From NCBI GenBank assembly GCA_028673005.1, contig CM054113.1, forward strand, positions 209,179,504 to 209,243,503: a stretch of 64,000 nucleotides of DNA, given 5' to 3'. The stretch comes from Tanypteryx hageni (Eukaryota; Arthropoda; Insecta; Odonata; Petaluridae). A program made the position numbers and the translations under genes. Shown one piece after another: positions 1 through 10,171 of the stretch. The notes under the pieces were generated by a model, which was not told where the DNA came from, searched no databases, and saw only the letters and a list, made by a program, of their open reading frames with translations. Every line of letters begins with the position of its first letter. Position 1 is the stretch's first letter.

Positions 1-2818
1 AATTTCATAATTTAATGGATTGAAATGACCAATACTGACACACCCATTCTTTTGCATAGGCTGTTTGCATATGCCGAGGTAGTGCAGGTCGTCCTGGAGG
101 AGCAACTCCCGGTAAAAGCATTATGGGTCTTCGTGTGGTGATGAGTGATCATATAGTTTCTGTGAGCCATACTGAAATACCGCCATCAATCCGCAGAGAA
201 GGTACCTTTGTTAGAGTGCACCCAGGAGGAGATCTTGGATTTTGTTGGGCCATGTGTCGCTCATTTGTCAAAAACTTCTTTCTGGCCTTCTTCTTCCCAG
301 TGTGTTTGACCATGTTCTTCTCCAACCACAATCGCACTGCATATGACAACATTTCTCATTCACTTGTGGTTGAGGAAATACCAAGGCATCAGAATTAAAA
401 ATCTTTTCAGTATATTCCTATAATCTAGCGAACGCATTCCTTTAAAAGTTGTATTTCTTTTGATTTGAATGCATCAGTTTTCCTATTTTACAAAATAATC
501 AAGGAAGTTTGATTTGTTTAAAGTCATTGTTGTGATAATGTTCATAAATAATCACATATGTGAGACATATGAATGTAAATATTCATGTAAATGTTAAATG
601 AAGAATCTAGTAAATGATATGCATTTAATGATCAATTTATTGTGTTAACCAAAAATTATTGCTTTAGTTCAGTACCTCTAGAATTTAAGAAAAACTATCA
701 CACTTTATATTTTTTACATAATGTGCCAATTATCTCATTCAAGGCTTTTATTTTATCTTTAACCCCTCAAGCCCGGAGGAGATTTATTAAATCCCACCCG
801 TATGGCCGGATGAGGTTTTTAAATTTTCACGATTGCGTTGCAAAAACGTTCGAAAATATTAAAATAATCATAACTTTAGAAGTTTTCTCTTGATTTTTCT
901 GAATTTTTTGTGTGGATTTATAAAAGACATGAAATTTGTAAATATCTATTTTGCCTAAAATATTTTACATGCAAAGATTGTTGGAGTAGAAGAGAATGTA
1001 AACCAATCGCTAATTTTCTGGCGTGCATTCGCGCTTTATATATAATATTCAGCACCAGAAAAATCTATAGAAGATATTGATGTGCAATCTTAATAAAAAA
1101 AATAGCTTAAATTAGTAACTATTTCATTCTGTAAGTCTACCCATCTAAACCAATTAGGTGAAAAGTTTTACGCATCTCAACTTTTTCATGTCTTGACTGG
1201 AAATTTTTAAGTAAATGTAGTATTATTACTTTATTAAAAGATGATTTATTTATAATATAAATGTTTTAGTTATACAGTCCTCATTCTTAGTAATTACAGA
1301 AGTCACATAGAAGAAATGGTTGCATTTCGTTCATTGGAAAGGGAGATATGATGTTGTATAAAACATGGAAAACTTTAGCTTACAGGTCCTTTCCAAATAT
1401 TTTCAGAAAATTTACACATGCGTAATTGGATTCAGCAAGAAATGCCTTATAGCTTAGTAAAGACTTCTAGTAATCTATTGTGTAAATGGAAGAGCTTTTC
1501 GTGATTTTTGCTGGCGTGTCATCTTCTTGCCTACTCGCTTCATCGCTGTTTTGGCCTTGCTAGCACAACAGCGAATCACTTATCTGAAGAGGAAAACAGA
1601 CCTCGTTTTCTTTCAAGTGTCAAAGAAAAGGAACCCAATTTGGTGGGTTCCTTTTCCTCAGGTATTTATGGGTCAACTTTAGAAACCGAAAATCCGTAGG
1701 TCCGTGGTAAAAACTAAAATTCTATCACAAAACTAAACGTATTATGTGTAAACAAATACTTACAAATAGATATACTCAATTCCCCGCAATTTTCGTCAAG
1801 ATTAAAATAAAATTCTAAAGGTCTTGAAAATTATATGACAGATATTATCCTTTTCACAAAATGCCTCTCTTTGAGGCGTGGCACTAAATTATGGGAAGAA
1901 TGTCGGCCTTGGATTTTGAGATCAGCTGTTTTGACGTTGACGCTCTCCTATGAAGCGATGAACGAAGGATCACGCGGTAATGGAAGGGAATGTTTACAGA
2001 AATGTTTTTACTCAACCTTATTCCATTCTTCATCAATTGCATTGTAAATATTTGTAATAAGCTGTGCATAGACAGACATAAGATGTTTTCCTTTCTTTCT
2101 TTACATATCGACGAAGACCTTTGTCGCATGACATAAGCCAAATATCTCCAGCAGGAAAAAAGACGAGAAAAAACGTGCTCTCCTTTGAAATGATACACAG
2201 TCCCTACATTGCATTTCAAACACCAAGGAAAGGTTCCTTGCTGAATTGAAAAGCGACTTTTATATGGAGAAACACCATCATATCATAGCAAAATTGAAAA
2301 TTCTATCGCAAAATTCAACGTTGATTATATATTTTTTTAAAGAGAAAAAAAACAGGACAAACACATATAGGAAGTACAAAGCTTCCTCTTTCAAAATATA
2401 TATAGGTTATTTAGATTTAAAGAAGTCTCGAGCGTCAAAAGATAAAATAAATTAGGGCTGCCGCAGGGCATAATAGTACGCCTGACGGCATTGAGGAGTT
2501 AAAGTACAATTGACTCTTAAGTAACACAGTAGTTACGTTCTTGGAAAACTGTGCTATGTAAAATGCATTATATGAACTGAAAAACATATGGGAAAAAATA
2601 GGGCTATATTGTCAGACATAAAAAGTTGTTCAGTATTTGAGAAAAGTTTTATTTTTTATCTTAAAAACTATAAATTGTTAACTGAAAAGGATTATTTAGG
2701 GCAGCACTTCTTAACAAGTTTAAAAAATAATTATTAACCTTTATTTATGGTTATCATTCAAGATTCTGCCTTCGGATACCTTTATCGTGTGAATGTTTCC
2801 AAAATGGACCATGAAACT
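1..2818. other. No recognisable gene; AT-rich DNA with one perfect hairpin
   Basis: The open frames here are short, in both strands, and resemble no family I know. The only clear structure is a perfect 13-bp inverted repeat at 1625-1656. A short phrase (AAATTCTATC.CAAAA) recurs near 1785 and 2295, suggesting decayed repeat material. No coding call is made. Confidence 0.4.
1625..1656. repeat. Perfect 13-bp stem-loop
   Basis: GAAAAGGAACCCA (1625-1637) is followed by the loop ATTTGG (1638-1643) and the exact reverse complement (1644-1656). The stem is perfect. No gene ends next to it, and it is too short for an animal pre-miRNA; its role is unknown. Confidence 0.6.
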
Positions 2819-3120
2819 TTTAGGCTGGTTTCCAAAGCAAACATAACCTTATGAAATGGTCCTGTCTGTATGTGTTTGTGTGTCCCCTACCAACAACTTT
2901 TGAACCAATGGACCGATTTTCATGAAACTTGGTATGAGCCTCATGCTGCCAGGGCCCATCTCCAGGTTATATTTTATTTGACGAAGATTGAAGTCCCGGG
3001 TTCGATTCCAGGAACGTTTTTTCCCTATTTGTTTTACATAGGAAATCTCAAATCTATCGTGCAGAGATGTTTTCTTCAATACATTAAATTATCTTAAAAT
3101 TGTGATATTGGAGTGAGGTT
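2819..3120 (+). repeat. Interspersed repeat R3, copy A, with Pol III B-box-like motif
   Basis: About 300 bp starting TTTTAGGCTGGTTT and ending GATATTGGAGTGAGGTT. It matches 21150-20853 (opposite strand) and 49529-49837. It holds an exact GGTTCGATTCC at 2999-3009, the consensus tRNA B box, but no cloverleaf or clear A box. It could be a SINE or an internal part of a non-autonomous DNA element; the boundaries are set only by where the three copies stop matching. Confidence 0.75.
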
Positions 3121-3165
3121 ATTCATAAAATTAGAGCATTACACTTCATGATGATCAGTACGACT

Positions 3166-3201
<36 letters not shown>
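3166..3201. repeat. (TA)n microsatellite
   Basis: A simple TA run directly abutting the left end of the Tc1 element; its last TA is the element's target dinucleotide. Confidence 0.95.
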
Positions 3202-3204
<3 letters not shown>

Positions 3205-3229
3205 TGGGCAAAAAAGTATTTGCACATCC

Positions 3230-3885
3230 CGTTTTTTGCCTTTCTCCATATACGAAATATAGAGAAAGTATTGTTTTCATGAAAAAACTTGAATTCGAGA
3301 TTTCAACGGAAATGCATGTTTTAAGGTCCCCTGAACACGTTTTGACTATTTTTTCGATGATGTCTGTGTGTTTGTCTGTATGTGATAGATTTTTGTGGGC
3401 GCTTTAACTCAAAAACTATTTATTAATCAGGTCAATGCAAAATTTTATATTTAACATTTTTATAAAAGTTAGAAGATCTGATTAGTTTTTGGTAAAAATC
3501 GGTCGACCGGAAGTGGGTTTTTACTCTTGTCACTTATCCGTTATTTTGAAATATTTGCTTTAATATTTGATAAATGTAAAAATGTATTGGAATAAAAGTT
3601 GTAGGAAATTTCATTTTCTACAACCATTGTTTGATACATTTTTCCATATAATTCCATATAATTCCATATTCCATATAATTTAAGAGATATCTTATATTTT
3701 TAGCTGCCACCACCATGCCACCTACCGAAGACTATTGTTAACTATTGATGCTTAGTTACGTCGGTTACGTCTTAGTAACACTCCTTTTTCTTTTCTTAAT
3801 TGTCAACCGGAAGTAAATATTGGCAATGATCCCAGAGCTTACAACATGTAATTTGCCATATAAATATGGAGAAAGTCATGTGTTG
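3230..3885. mobile_element. Non-autonomous element inserted in the left terminal repeat of the Tc1 copy
   Basis: This stretch breaks the alignment between the two Tc1 subterminal repeats. It has short inverted ends: CTTTCTCCATAT near 3240 and its complement ATATGGAGAAAG near 3864-3875. CACATC occurs on both sides (3223-3228 and 3888-3893) and may be a target duplication. No coding potential. The family is not named with confidence. Confidence 0.6.
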
Positions 3886-4122
3886 CCCACATCAGTTTAT
3901 TACAATTACTTTACCGACACCAACAAGCCATTGATCAAAATAAATATTTTAGACAAAATGTTACAAGTGGAAACACTTGGTACTAATGAACATCTTAATA
4001 AAGTGAACAAAAAATTATAAGAGAAGGAAAACACAATTTCCAAAGTAAAAAAATATTTGCATACTAGATAAGTTACATAAAGGAGAATGAACTATTCGCA
4101 GCAATAAAATAACAATAATAAT

Positions 4123-5144
4123 TTAATATTTAGTATGCATACCCTTTGCATCTATTATTGCTTGCAATCTTCTGGGCATTGATTCTACTAATTTTTTAGT
4201 CGTTTCTGTAGAAGTTTTTGACCAATGTTCGTTAAGTGCTGTTTGTAAATCACTTTTGCTAGAAATTTTACTTTTCCTCACTTCCATGTCTAGCAGCTGC
4301 CACAGATTCTCAATAGGATTGAGGTCCGGTGATTGCGGAGGAGTGATGAGCCGTCTGCGAATATTGTACAGCAACCATTCCCTTGTTTTCTTGGTGGTGT
4401 GCTTAGGATCATCATCCTGCTGGAAAAAATACGACTCACGTATTCCCAATTTCAGTGCACTTGTTGGTAAATTGTTGCGCAACACTTTAACATATTTACT
4501 GGCATCCATTATACCATCAATAAATGCCAGGTTTCCTACATCAGAATACACCCCCAAATCATCATGTGGCCACCTCCGTGTTTTACTGTAACTCGAAGAT
4601 TTTTCTGGTGGAGTTCGGTGTTTGGTTTTTGCCAAATGGTTTTCCTACCATCTGAACCAAACAAGTTAAACTTACTTTCGTCAGAAAATATAACGTGTTG
4701 CCAAAACTCCATTGGCTTATTCAGATACATTTTGGCAAACTCTAGCCATTTTTGTCTGTTGGTTTCACTTATGAAAGGCTTCTTTCTCGGGGCTCTGCCA
4801 TGTAGTTGGGCACTGTGCAAAACATTTCTGATGGTTTGAGGTGTGACATGTTTCTTCGATTGCACAGCGATATCAGCAGCTAAAGAAACAGCACTTTTAA
4901 AGGGTTCTTTAATTGTCTGTTTCACAATTTGTCGACTCTCCCTGGAAGTGAGCACTTTCGAGCGGCCTGATCATGGTTTATTCTCAATAGTGCCAGTTTC
5001 TTCCTGCCTCTTAATAAGGTAATGAACTGTTGAAAAGTTAAGATTCAACAGTTTCCCAATCTGATGATAGCTGTGACCTTGCGAGCGCAATAAAACGATT
5101 CTGCTCTGCAAAGATATCGACGATTAACCTTTCTTGGGAGACAT
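4123..5144 (-). pseudogene. Tc1-like DD34E transposase, inactivated
   Basis: The protein would cut and paste the flanking element. The start is ATG at 5144 (MSPKKG, a common Tc1 transposase N-terminus), but a TAA follows at codon 7 and a TGA lies near 4969. An N-terminal helix-turn-helix (GHSYHQIGKLLNLNFSTVHY) is visible. The catalytic triad is present in pieces: Asp in FSDESKFN, Asp in QQDDDPKH and Glu in PDLNPIENLW. A frameshift between about 4540 and 4590 separates the first Asp from the other two. Length matches the family (about 340 codons). Clearly a fossil. Confidence 0.93.
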
Positions 5145-5489
5145 GATCCTTTGTTTAATATTGTTGAATGACTGAAATGAAACTGAGAGAACATCAATTG
5201 AAGCAGGATTAATGCGCAACCCAAGTAGATACTTTGTTTCCTTTGTTCTGTTTACATTGTATGAACTGTGAACTATGAACGAATGAGAAATACGAGTGTG
5301 CAAATACTTTCTTGACACTGAAAATTGTTTTTTCGTTCTCTTATAATTTTTTGTTCACTTTATCAATTTGTAACATTTTGTCTAATAAGTTCATTTTGAT
5401 CAATGGCTTGTTGGTGTCAGTAAAGTAATTGTAAAAAAACGAGGTGTGCAAATAATTTTTTTGCCCACTGTGTGTATATATATATATAT

Positions 5490-5916
5490 TCTTGCAATAG
5501 GCTCCCACCCCTGCGGAAAACTTCGGTGCCTCACTTGCCCTATCCACCTACCATCATCTTCTTTCTTGAGTCCCTCCACCAACATCACCTACCCCATCAC
5601 CTCCAGAAGCAACTGCACCACCCGTAACGTCATTTACCTCCTTACCTGCACCCTTTGTTCCACGTTTTACGTAGGCCTCACCAGCAATCCGTTAAACATC
5701 CGAATGAACGGTCACCGGAATAGCGTTTCTCTCAGACGCCCCCTCCCAGTTGCATTACACGCTAATACCCATAATGTCCCCTTCAATAGTTGCTACAATG
5801 TTAGGATTATTCGCGCTTTACCCTATGACACTCCTGCCCCCCTTCTCCGACACTGGGAACTAGCACATATCCATCTTCTCGACTCTTTCTCTCCGCCTGG
5901 CCTCAACCTCCGCTAA
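5490..5916 (+). pseudogene. GIY-YIG endonuclease domain of a Penelope-like element (fragment)
   Basis: Penelope-like elements fuse a telomerase-related reverse transcriptase to a C-terminal GIY-YIG nuclease that nicks the target. Here about 140 residues of that end survive in one open frame. Visible are the Cys-rich CGKLRCLTCP, the GIY-equivalent NVIYLLTC, the YIG-equivalent FYVGLTSNPLNIRMNGHR, and a terminal helix WELAHIHLLDSF ending PGLN. The reverse transcriptase half is missing: upstream sequence is a TA run and the Tc1 end. The frame is intact but without the RT it cannot act alone. Confidence 0.88.
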
Positions 5917-6094
5917 CCCTGTTAGCCCCCTTACAATGTATCCTTGTTACATTGTAGTTATTTGCACTTTCCCTTACCACACTCCCTCTTTATTGGCTAT
6001 CCACCCCTCCTACTCCCCACCTCCTCCAATCATCAACCATCCCACATCACCCTGTCATTCCCCGCCCAGTGTGTCACTTTACGTTACTCTTTCG

Positions 6095-6120
6095 CTGAAG
6101 AAGGGCATAGGCCCGATAAG
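6095..6120 (+). ncRNA. Hammerhead-ribozyme-like core in Penelope 3' region, copy 1
   Basis: The order is CTGAAGA (6095-6101), a stem GGGC/GCCC (6103-6106 with 6111-6114) and GATAAG. This matches the hammerhead layout CUGANGA, stem II, GAAA, except that GAAA has become GATA. Penelope-like elements are known to carry such motifs. The A-to-T change in the core predicts an inactive copy. Confidence 0.55.
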
Positions 6121-6269
6121 CTTGCGTGTGTTTTTGTGTTCGTGTGTTTTACGTGTCTCTTCGACGCCCCCAGCAGCCTGCCAGCTTGGTCCTCAACTTG
6201 GTAAGTGTCCGCTGGGCTTCCCTCAACACCTTGTTGCCACCCTCATCACTACCTTTTCTTTTCCTTTAG

Positions 6270-6272
<3 letters not shown>

Positions 6273-6364
<92 letters not shown>
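6273..6364. repeat. (TA)n array between two Penelope fragments
   Basis: About 92 bases of uninterrupted TA starting at the 3' end of one Penelope fragment and ending at the next. Confidence 0.97.
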
Positions 6365-6366
<2 letters not shown>

Positions 6367-6602
6367 ATGTCAACAAGGTGTTGGGATGAGTTCTCTCTCT
6401 GTAGCTGAAGAAGGAGTAGTTCCGAAAGCTTTACGTTTGTGATGTTTCTGTGTTTTTGTGTTATTTTACGTGTGTCGCTTCGACATCCCCGGGGCCTCGC
6501 CAACCTGAAGTCGTCTGATTGGTGAGTGCTCACTGGGTTTCCTCATCCCAACACCTTGTTGACATCCATATATTCATTTTACCGTTCCTTTTCCGTAAGT
6601 TG

Positions 6603-6603
<1 letters not shown>
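6365..6603 (+). mobile_element. Penelope-like 3' fragment, copy 2
   Basis: Homologous in order to the tail of the previous copy but diverged: CTGAAGAAGG with GAAAGC (6405-6429), TTACGTGTGTCGCTTCGAC, then GGTGAGTGCTCACTGGG and CAACACCTTGTTGACATCC. It ends in CCGTAAGTTGT and a (TA)n array. No coding sequence is left. Confidence 0.75.
6405..6432 (+). ncRNA. Hammerhead-ribozyme-like core in Penelope 3' region, copy 2
   Basis: CTGAAGA (6405-6411), short stem GGA/TCC (6413-6415 with 6421-6423) and an intact GAAA (6424-6427). Stem III and stem I are not convincing in this copy, so activity is doubtful. Its value is that the core is conserved in two diverged family members. Confidence 0.5.

Positions 6604-6670
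<67 letters not shown>
6604..6670. repeat. (TA)n array
   Basis: Uninterrupted TA between the second Penelope tail and the TAGGGTGGTCC element end. Confidence 0.97.
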
Positions 6671-6673
<3 letters not shown>

Positions 6674-8224
6674 GGTGGTCCTTATTTTTAAGTTTTGGAA
6701 AACTGGAGGGGGCATATTTTGAATCTGTTCCATTATGAAAAACAATAATTTTGGTGAAATTAGGTTAGTTTTGAATAATATTTAGGGGTCGCTACCAAGA
6801 TCTGAAAAATCGCAATATATCATAATGCTAAACATAGGTGCACTCATTTTTAAATTAGTTTAAATTTTAAACTTATTTGAATTGAATTGTGAATTGTAGA
6901 TACATTGTATTGAAAATTGGTCAATGTTACGCAATACTGCAATAGATATAACCTTTCAGATGTACCCCTCAGAAATCCTGCGTAAGTCCACTTGCAGGAG
7001 CACTCTTTGTGTTATGTAATAGTCCATATCAGGCCTTTTCGAACAATCTAGAACTCCAGAACGTTATAGAACATTCATAAACAATCGTAAATCGTTCCTC
7101 AATTCGTGTAAGTCGCATTCAGCAAAGGGAAGCAACAGCTAAACATATAATCTCTCAATTTAATCCAACAGTTCCGCTAGTTGTGCATTGGGATGGCAAG
7201 CTGCTGCCAGATCTTACTGGAAAGGAAGAAGTTGATCGTCCTCCTATTTTAGTCACAGGTGATGTAGTAGAACAACTGCTCGGTGCTCCAAAAATTGCGG
7301 CTGGAACTGGATTGGAAATGGGCAAGACTGTTGTTGAAACTTTGGAACTGTGGAATCTAGCAGAGAAAGTGAAAGGAATGTGTTTTGACGCTGCTGCGTC
7401 AAATACTGGAAGAAAAAATGGAGCATGGCTTTGTATTGAACAAAAATTAGACAAGAATATTCTTTACATTCCCTGCAGGCACCACATATTGGAGCTGGTA
7501 CTGGAAGCTGTCTTCTCTGTCATCGTAAGTCCATCAGTGAGCCCAGAAATAGTAATCTTCAAGCGATTTCAAGCTCATTGGGTCACTGGATAAGTCCGAA
7601 TACAGAACTGCACTTGATGATGAGTTCACTGCCAGTGCTGTTGCCGATATTAAAGATGAAATAATCACTTTTGCTACAGACCAACTGAACCAGCAGCAAC
7701 TTCGCGATGATTACAGAGAACTCCTGGAAATCTCTATCACCTTTCTTGGAAGTGAACCTTCTCGTGGAATTAGATTTCTTGCTTCTGGTGCAATGCATAA
7801 GGCTCGTTGGATGGCCAAAGCCATTTATACTATCAAACTGTGAATGTTCAAAGGACAGTTTCCATTGAAGACAAAAGAGGAAGCTGGGATAAGGGACAGC
7901 AATTTTTGTTGTGAGATTCTATTTGAAGGTGTGGTTTCAAGCTGCACTTCCAACTGCTGCTCCTTTAAATGACCTGATGCTGTTGAAGAACCTCCAACAG
8001 TACAAACTCAATAGTAGCCAACGCTGCTCTGAAGAAGCTTGCTCGTCATCTGTGGCACCTCAGTGACGAGCTGGTTGCCCTTGCTTTCTTTGATAAAAAA
8101 GTATCAATAGATACAAAAGCCAAATTGATTCAAGCTCTCCAAAATGATGGTAATGAGAACCACTCAAAGAGAGTGACTGTCGATCTGGATAGCATCTTGG
8201 AGAAAAATTTGGACTATTTTGTAT
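6670..8224 (+). mobile_element. DNA-transposon relic with TAGGGTGGTCC end, superfamily uncertain
   Basis: The left end TAGGGTGGTCCTTATTTTT begins immediately after a TA array, consistent with a TA target. Inside is a decayed transposase-like gene. No matching right terminal repeat was found; the relic stops at a short TA run at 8221-8236 where an RTE LINE has inserted. Confidence 0.6.
7095..8219 (+). pseudogene. Transposase-like protein of a multicopy arthropod family, broken
   Basis: The longest open piece is about 7095-7591. Visible phrases are VVHWDGKLLPDLTG, GVKG-type MCFDAAASNTGRKNGA and CRHHILELVLEAVF. This D/SNTG/CRHH arrangement is a pattern I recognise from abundant transposon-derived proteins of arthropods, but I cannot place it safely in hAT or another superfamily. 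Related coding continues in shifted frames (FLASGAMHKARWMAKAIY, then LKKLARHLWHLSDELVAL-like and KAKLIQALQNDGNENHS) to about 8219, with several stops and frameshifts. It is a fossil, not a host gene. Confidence 0.6.
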
Positions 8225-8236
8225 ATATATATATAT

Positions 8237-9073
8237 GTATCATCATCATCATAGGTAGTCTGTCCGTAGACAGGTCCGTGATTATTCATGGTTAAACCTG
8301 GTTCTCCATATACTCCTATTTTCCGCTGTCCTCTTCATATCTTGATAACTCTCTTTCCCTTTCAAATCGTCTATCAGCTGATACCTTTTCCTACCTCTTT
8401 CCCTTTTCCCATCTAGTTTTCCTTCTAACACATCTTTAATCATACTCTCTCTCCTCATGTAATGTCCAACCCAGTTAGCCTTCCTCTTTCTGATAGTCTG
8501 TATAATCATTCGCTTCTCTCCTATTCTTCGTAGCACTTCATCGTTTTTCATCCTATCTGTCCATTTTATCTTCAGCATTCTCCTCCAAGTCCACATTTCA
8601 AAGCTTTCCAAGTATTTGATGTCATTTTTCCTTAGCGTCCATGTTTCTGCCCCATACAATGCTATACTCCATACGTAGCATTTTATCAACTTCTTGCGGA
8701 TATCTTCCCTAATATTCCCTGTAAGTAGTTGTTTCTTTCTCCTGAAAGCCGCTTTTGCTTTTCCTATTCTAGTTTTGATCTCATCCGTACATTTTGCCTC
8801 TCGTGTTATGATACTTCCAAGGTATTTATATTCTGAAACTTGTTCTAATGGCTTTCCCCCAATAGTTATGTTCAGATTCTCTTCTTTACCCGATATTCGA
8901 ATGACCTTGGATTTTTCTGTATTTATTTCCATACCGTATTTTCTACCTGTTATCACTAGTCTATTTATCATTTTTTGTAGTTCCTCTTCCTTTCTTGCTA
9001 GAAGTACTTGATCATCTGCGTATTTTACTGTTCTTATAATCCTTCCTCCAATTTTGAAATCCCCTGTGCCTTC

Positions 9074-9080
<7 letters not shown>
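8237..9080 (-). mobile_element. RTE-clade LINE, 5'-truncated, inserted in a TA array
   Basis: The 3' end carries the (ATG)n-type tail seen as CATCATCATCAT at 8239-8252 on the plus strand. Its 3' UTR phrase (GGACAGACTACCTATGATG, minus strand) recurs at 20600-20625. The 5' truncation point at about 9080 runs into (TA)n, and (TA)n also flanks the 3' tail, so the insertion site was a TA microsatellite. Confidence 0.85.
8282..9080 (-). pseudogene. RTE reverse transcriptase C-terminal part (open but truncated)
   Basis: About 265 residues of an RTE/BovB-like polyprotein are open. They start at the catalytic box (KYADDQVLLA) and continue through GMEINTEKSKV, the YLGSIIT box, IALYGAETWTL and WRRMLKIKWTDR, to the conserved RTE C-terminus (RKANWVGHYMRR, then KLDGKRERGRKR and IWRTRFN). 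The N-terminal endonuclease and RT fingers are lost by 5' truncation. No stop interrupts it, so insertion may be fairly recent. The apparent N-terminal Ile-Tyr run is translated (TA)n. Confidence 0.9.

Positions 9081-9142
<62 letters not shown>
9077..9142. repeat. (TA)n array
   Basis: Uninterrupted TA at the 5' truncation point of the RTE copy. Confidence 0.97.
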
Positions 9143-9144
<2 letters not shown>

Positions 9145-10171
9145 TCATGTATAAATCGATCTCGTGTATAGGTCTACCTCCACCATTTTCGTAAACAATT
9201 TTGTTTTTTCGTATATCTCGTGTATAAGTCGACTCCAGATTTTCAGGTGTAGTAGAAAGAATTCTTTTTTATTTAATACATGTTGATCCAATAAGTTCCA
9301 AGTTAAGTTTCCTTTAGTCCAGTATAACTATGTTGTGTCAAAGTAGCAGGGAAGCAGTCTGATGTCTCTCCCAAGGTCACTGCATAACATCAAAAGTCAT
9401 TACATTGTATACACCTTTGTAATAGATCGAATGACTCGGGATAGACTTCCTATTTTGTCCTGGCATTCATTCAGATGCTATCTTTGTAAAGGAGAAGAGG
9501 GAACAAAACTGACGTTGGGTTGGACCGTGGAGGATAGGTGGCGCTGAAATTGACAATGAAGCAGCAGAAAGATGTACTATGTGGTCCTAGCAAATCCGTG
9601 TTTCGCATGTTTTTGGAAGAGTAATGGAGGAACCTACCCCTCGCAGAGTACAAATATGATCATGGAAGGAAATCCAAGCCAACCCCTAACCAACCCAACC
9701 CGGTGGGGAAGCGTAATCAGAGCCATAACAAGGGCGAGGCAAGTGAGGCAAAGCTGACGGGGGCAGAAGAAATATATAAAAAATTATTATACATCTACTA
9801 TTCCTAGAACGTCATCAAAAAAGGGTGCATTTTTGTAAAACCAAATTAACCCCAGCTTTGCCATTTCCAACTTTGCATGATATCGTATATATTCATCGCT
9901 ATCATCACGAGCCGTGGTATATATTCCCACGAGGCCAATGGGAGATGCAAGCCAGCCACACTTTCCACTCTCTCTGTGAATAGTGGTCATATATTGTTGC
10001 TTTGTACTGTAGCAAGAGTTGCCAAGTTACAAGCTGTATTTCGTTTTTTCTAGTTGTTGTAGTTGTTAGATTGGTTTCTGTTAAATATTTTCTTTCTAAG
10101 ACATATATTTTTGTTTAATATTTGACAAATTTCATACATTTATTATTTATTTTATTTCAGACTATCATAAC
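9143..10171. other. Non-coding, repeat-like; no gene recognised
   Basis: It begins with two related phrases (CTCATGTATAAATCGATCTC and CTCGTGTATAAGTCGACTCC, 9143-9235) that look like a transposon end, but no partner end was found. The rest, including CCTAACCAACCCAACCC near 9690, shows no coding signal. Confidence 0.35.

Larger units (their letters stand above)
3202..5470 (-). mobile_element. Tc1-family DNA transposon, degenerate, with a nested insertion
   Basis: The left end CAGTGGGCAAAAAAGTATTT (3202) is mirrored at the right end, which reads CAGTGGGCAAAAAAATTATT on the minus strand from 5470. A TA precedes the left end. Long subterminal inverted repeats continue inside (about 3893-4019 against 5336-5437). 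On the left they are interrupted by foreign DNA at about 3230-3885. The transposase gene inside (5144-4123, minus strand) has stops and a frameshift, so the copy is not autonomous. Confidence 0.9.
5490..6272 (+). mobile_element. Penelope-like retroelement, 5'-truncated, with GIY-YIG endonuclease and 3' tail
   Basis: Only the C-terminal endonuclease part of a Penelope-like ORF and the 3' region remain. Downstream of the stop at 5916 lies a hammerhead-like core (6095-6118) and the motif AACTTGGTAAGTGTCCGCTGGG, which recurs at 48470-48492 and in diverged form at 6518-6537. The copy ends in CTTTAGTTAATATATA and runs directly into a (TA)n array. On the left it abuts another TA run next to the Tc1 end. 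Confidence 0.85.

Noticed and set aside
6270..6745. Long Ile-Tyr repeat open frames on both strands
   Set aside because: They are translations of (TA)n microsatellites, not proteins.
9671..9702. CCTAACCAACCCAACCC as a telomeric repeat
   Set aside because: Not a regular array of the arthropod TTAGG unit; only a few loosely similar groups.
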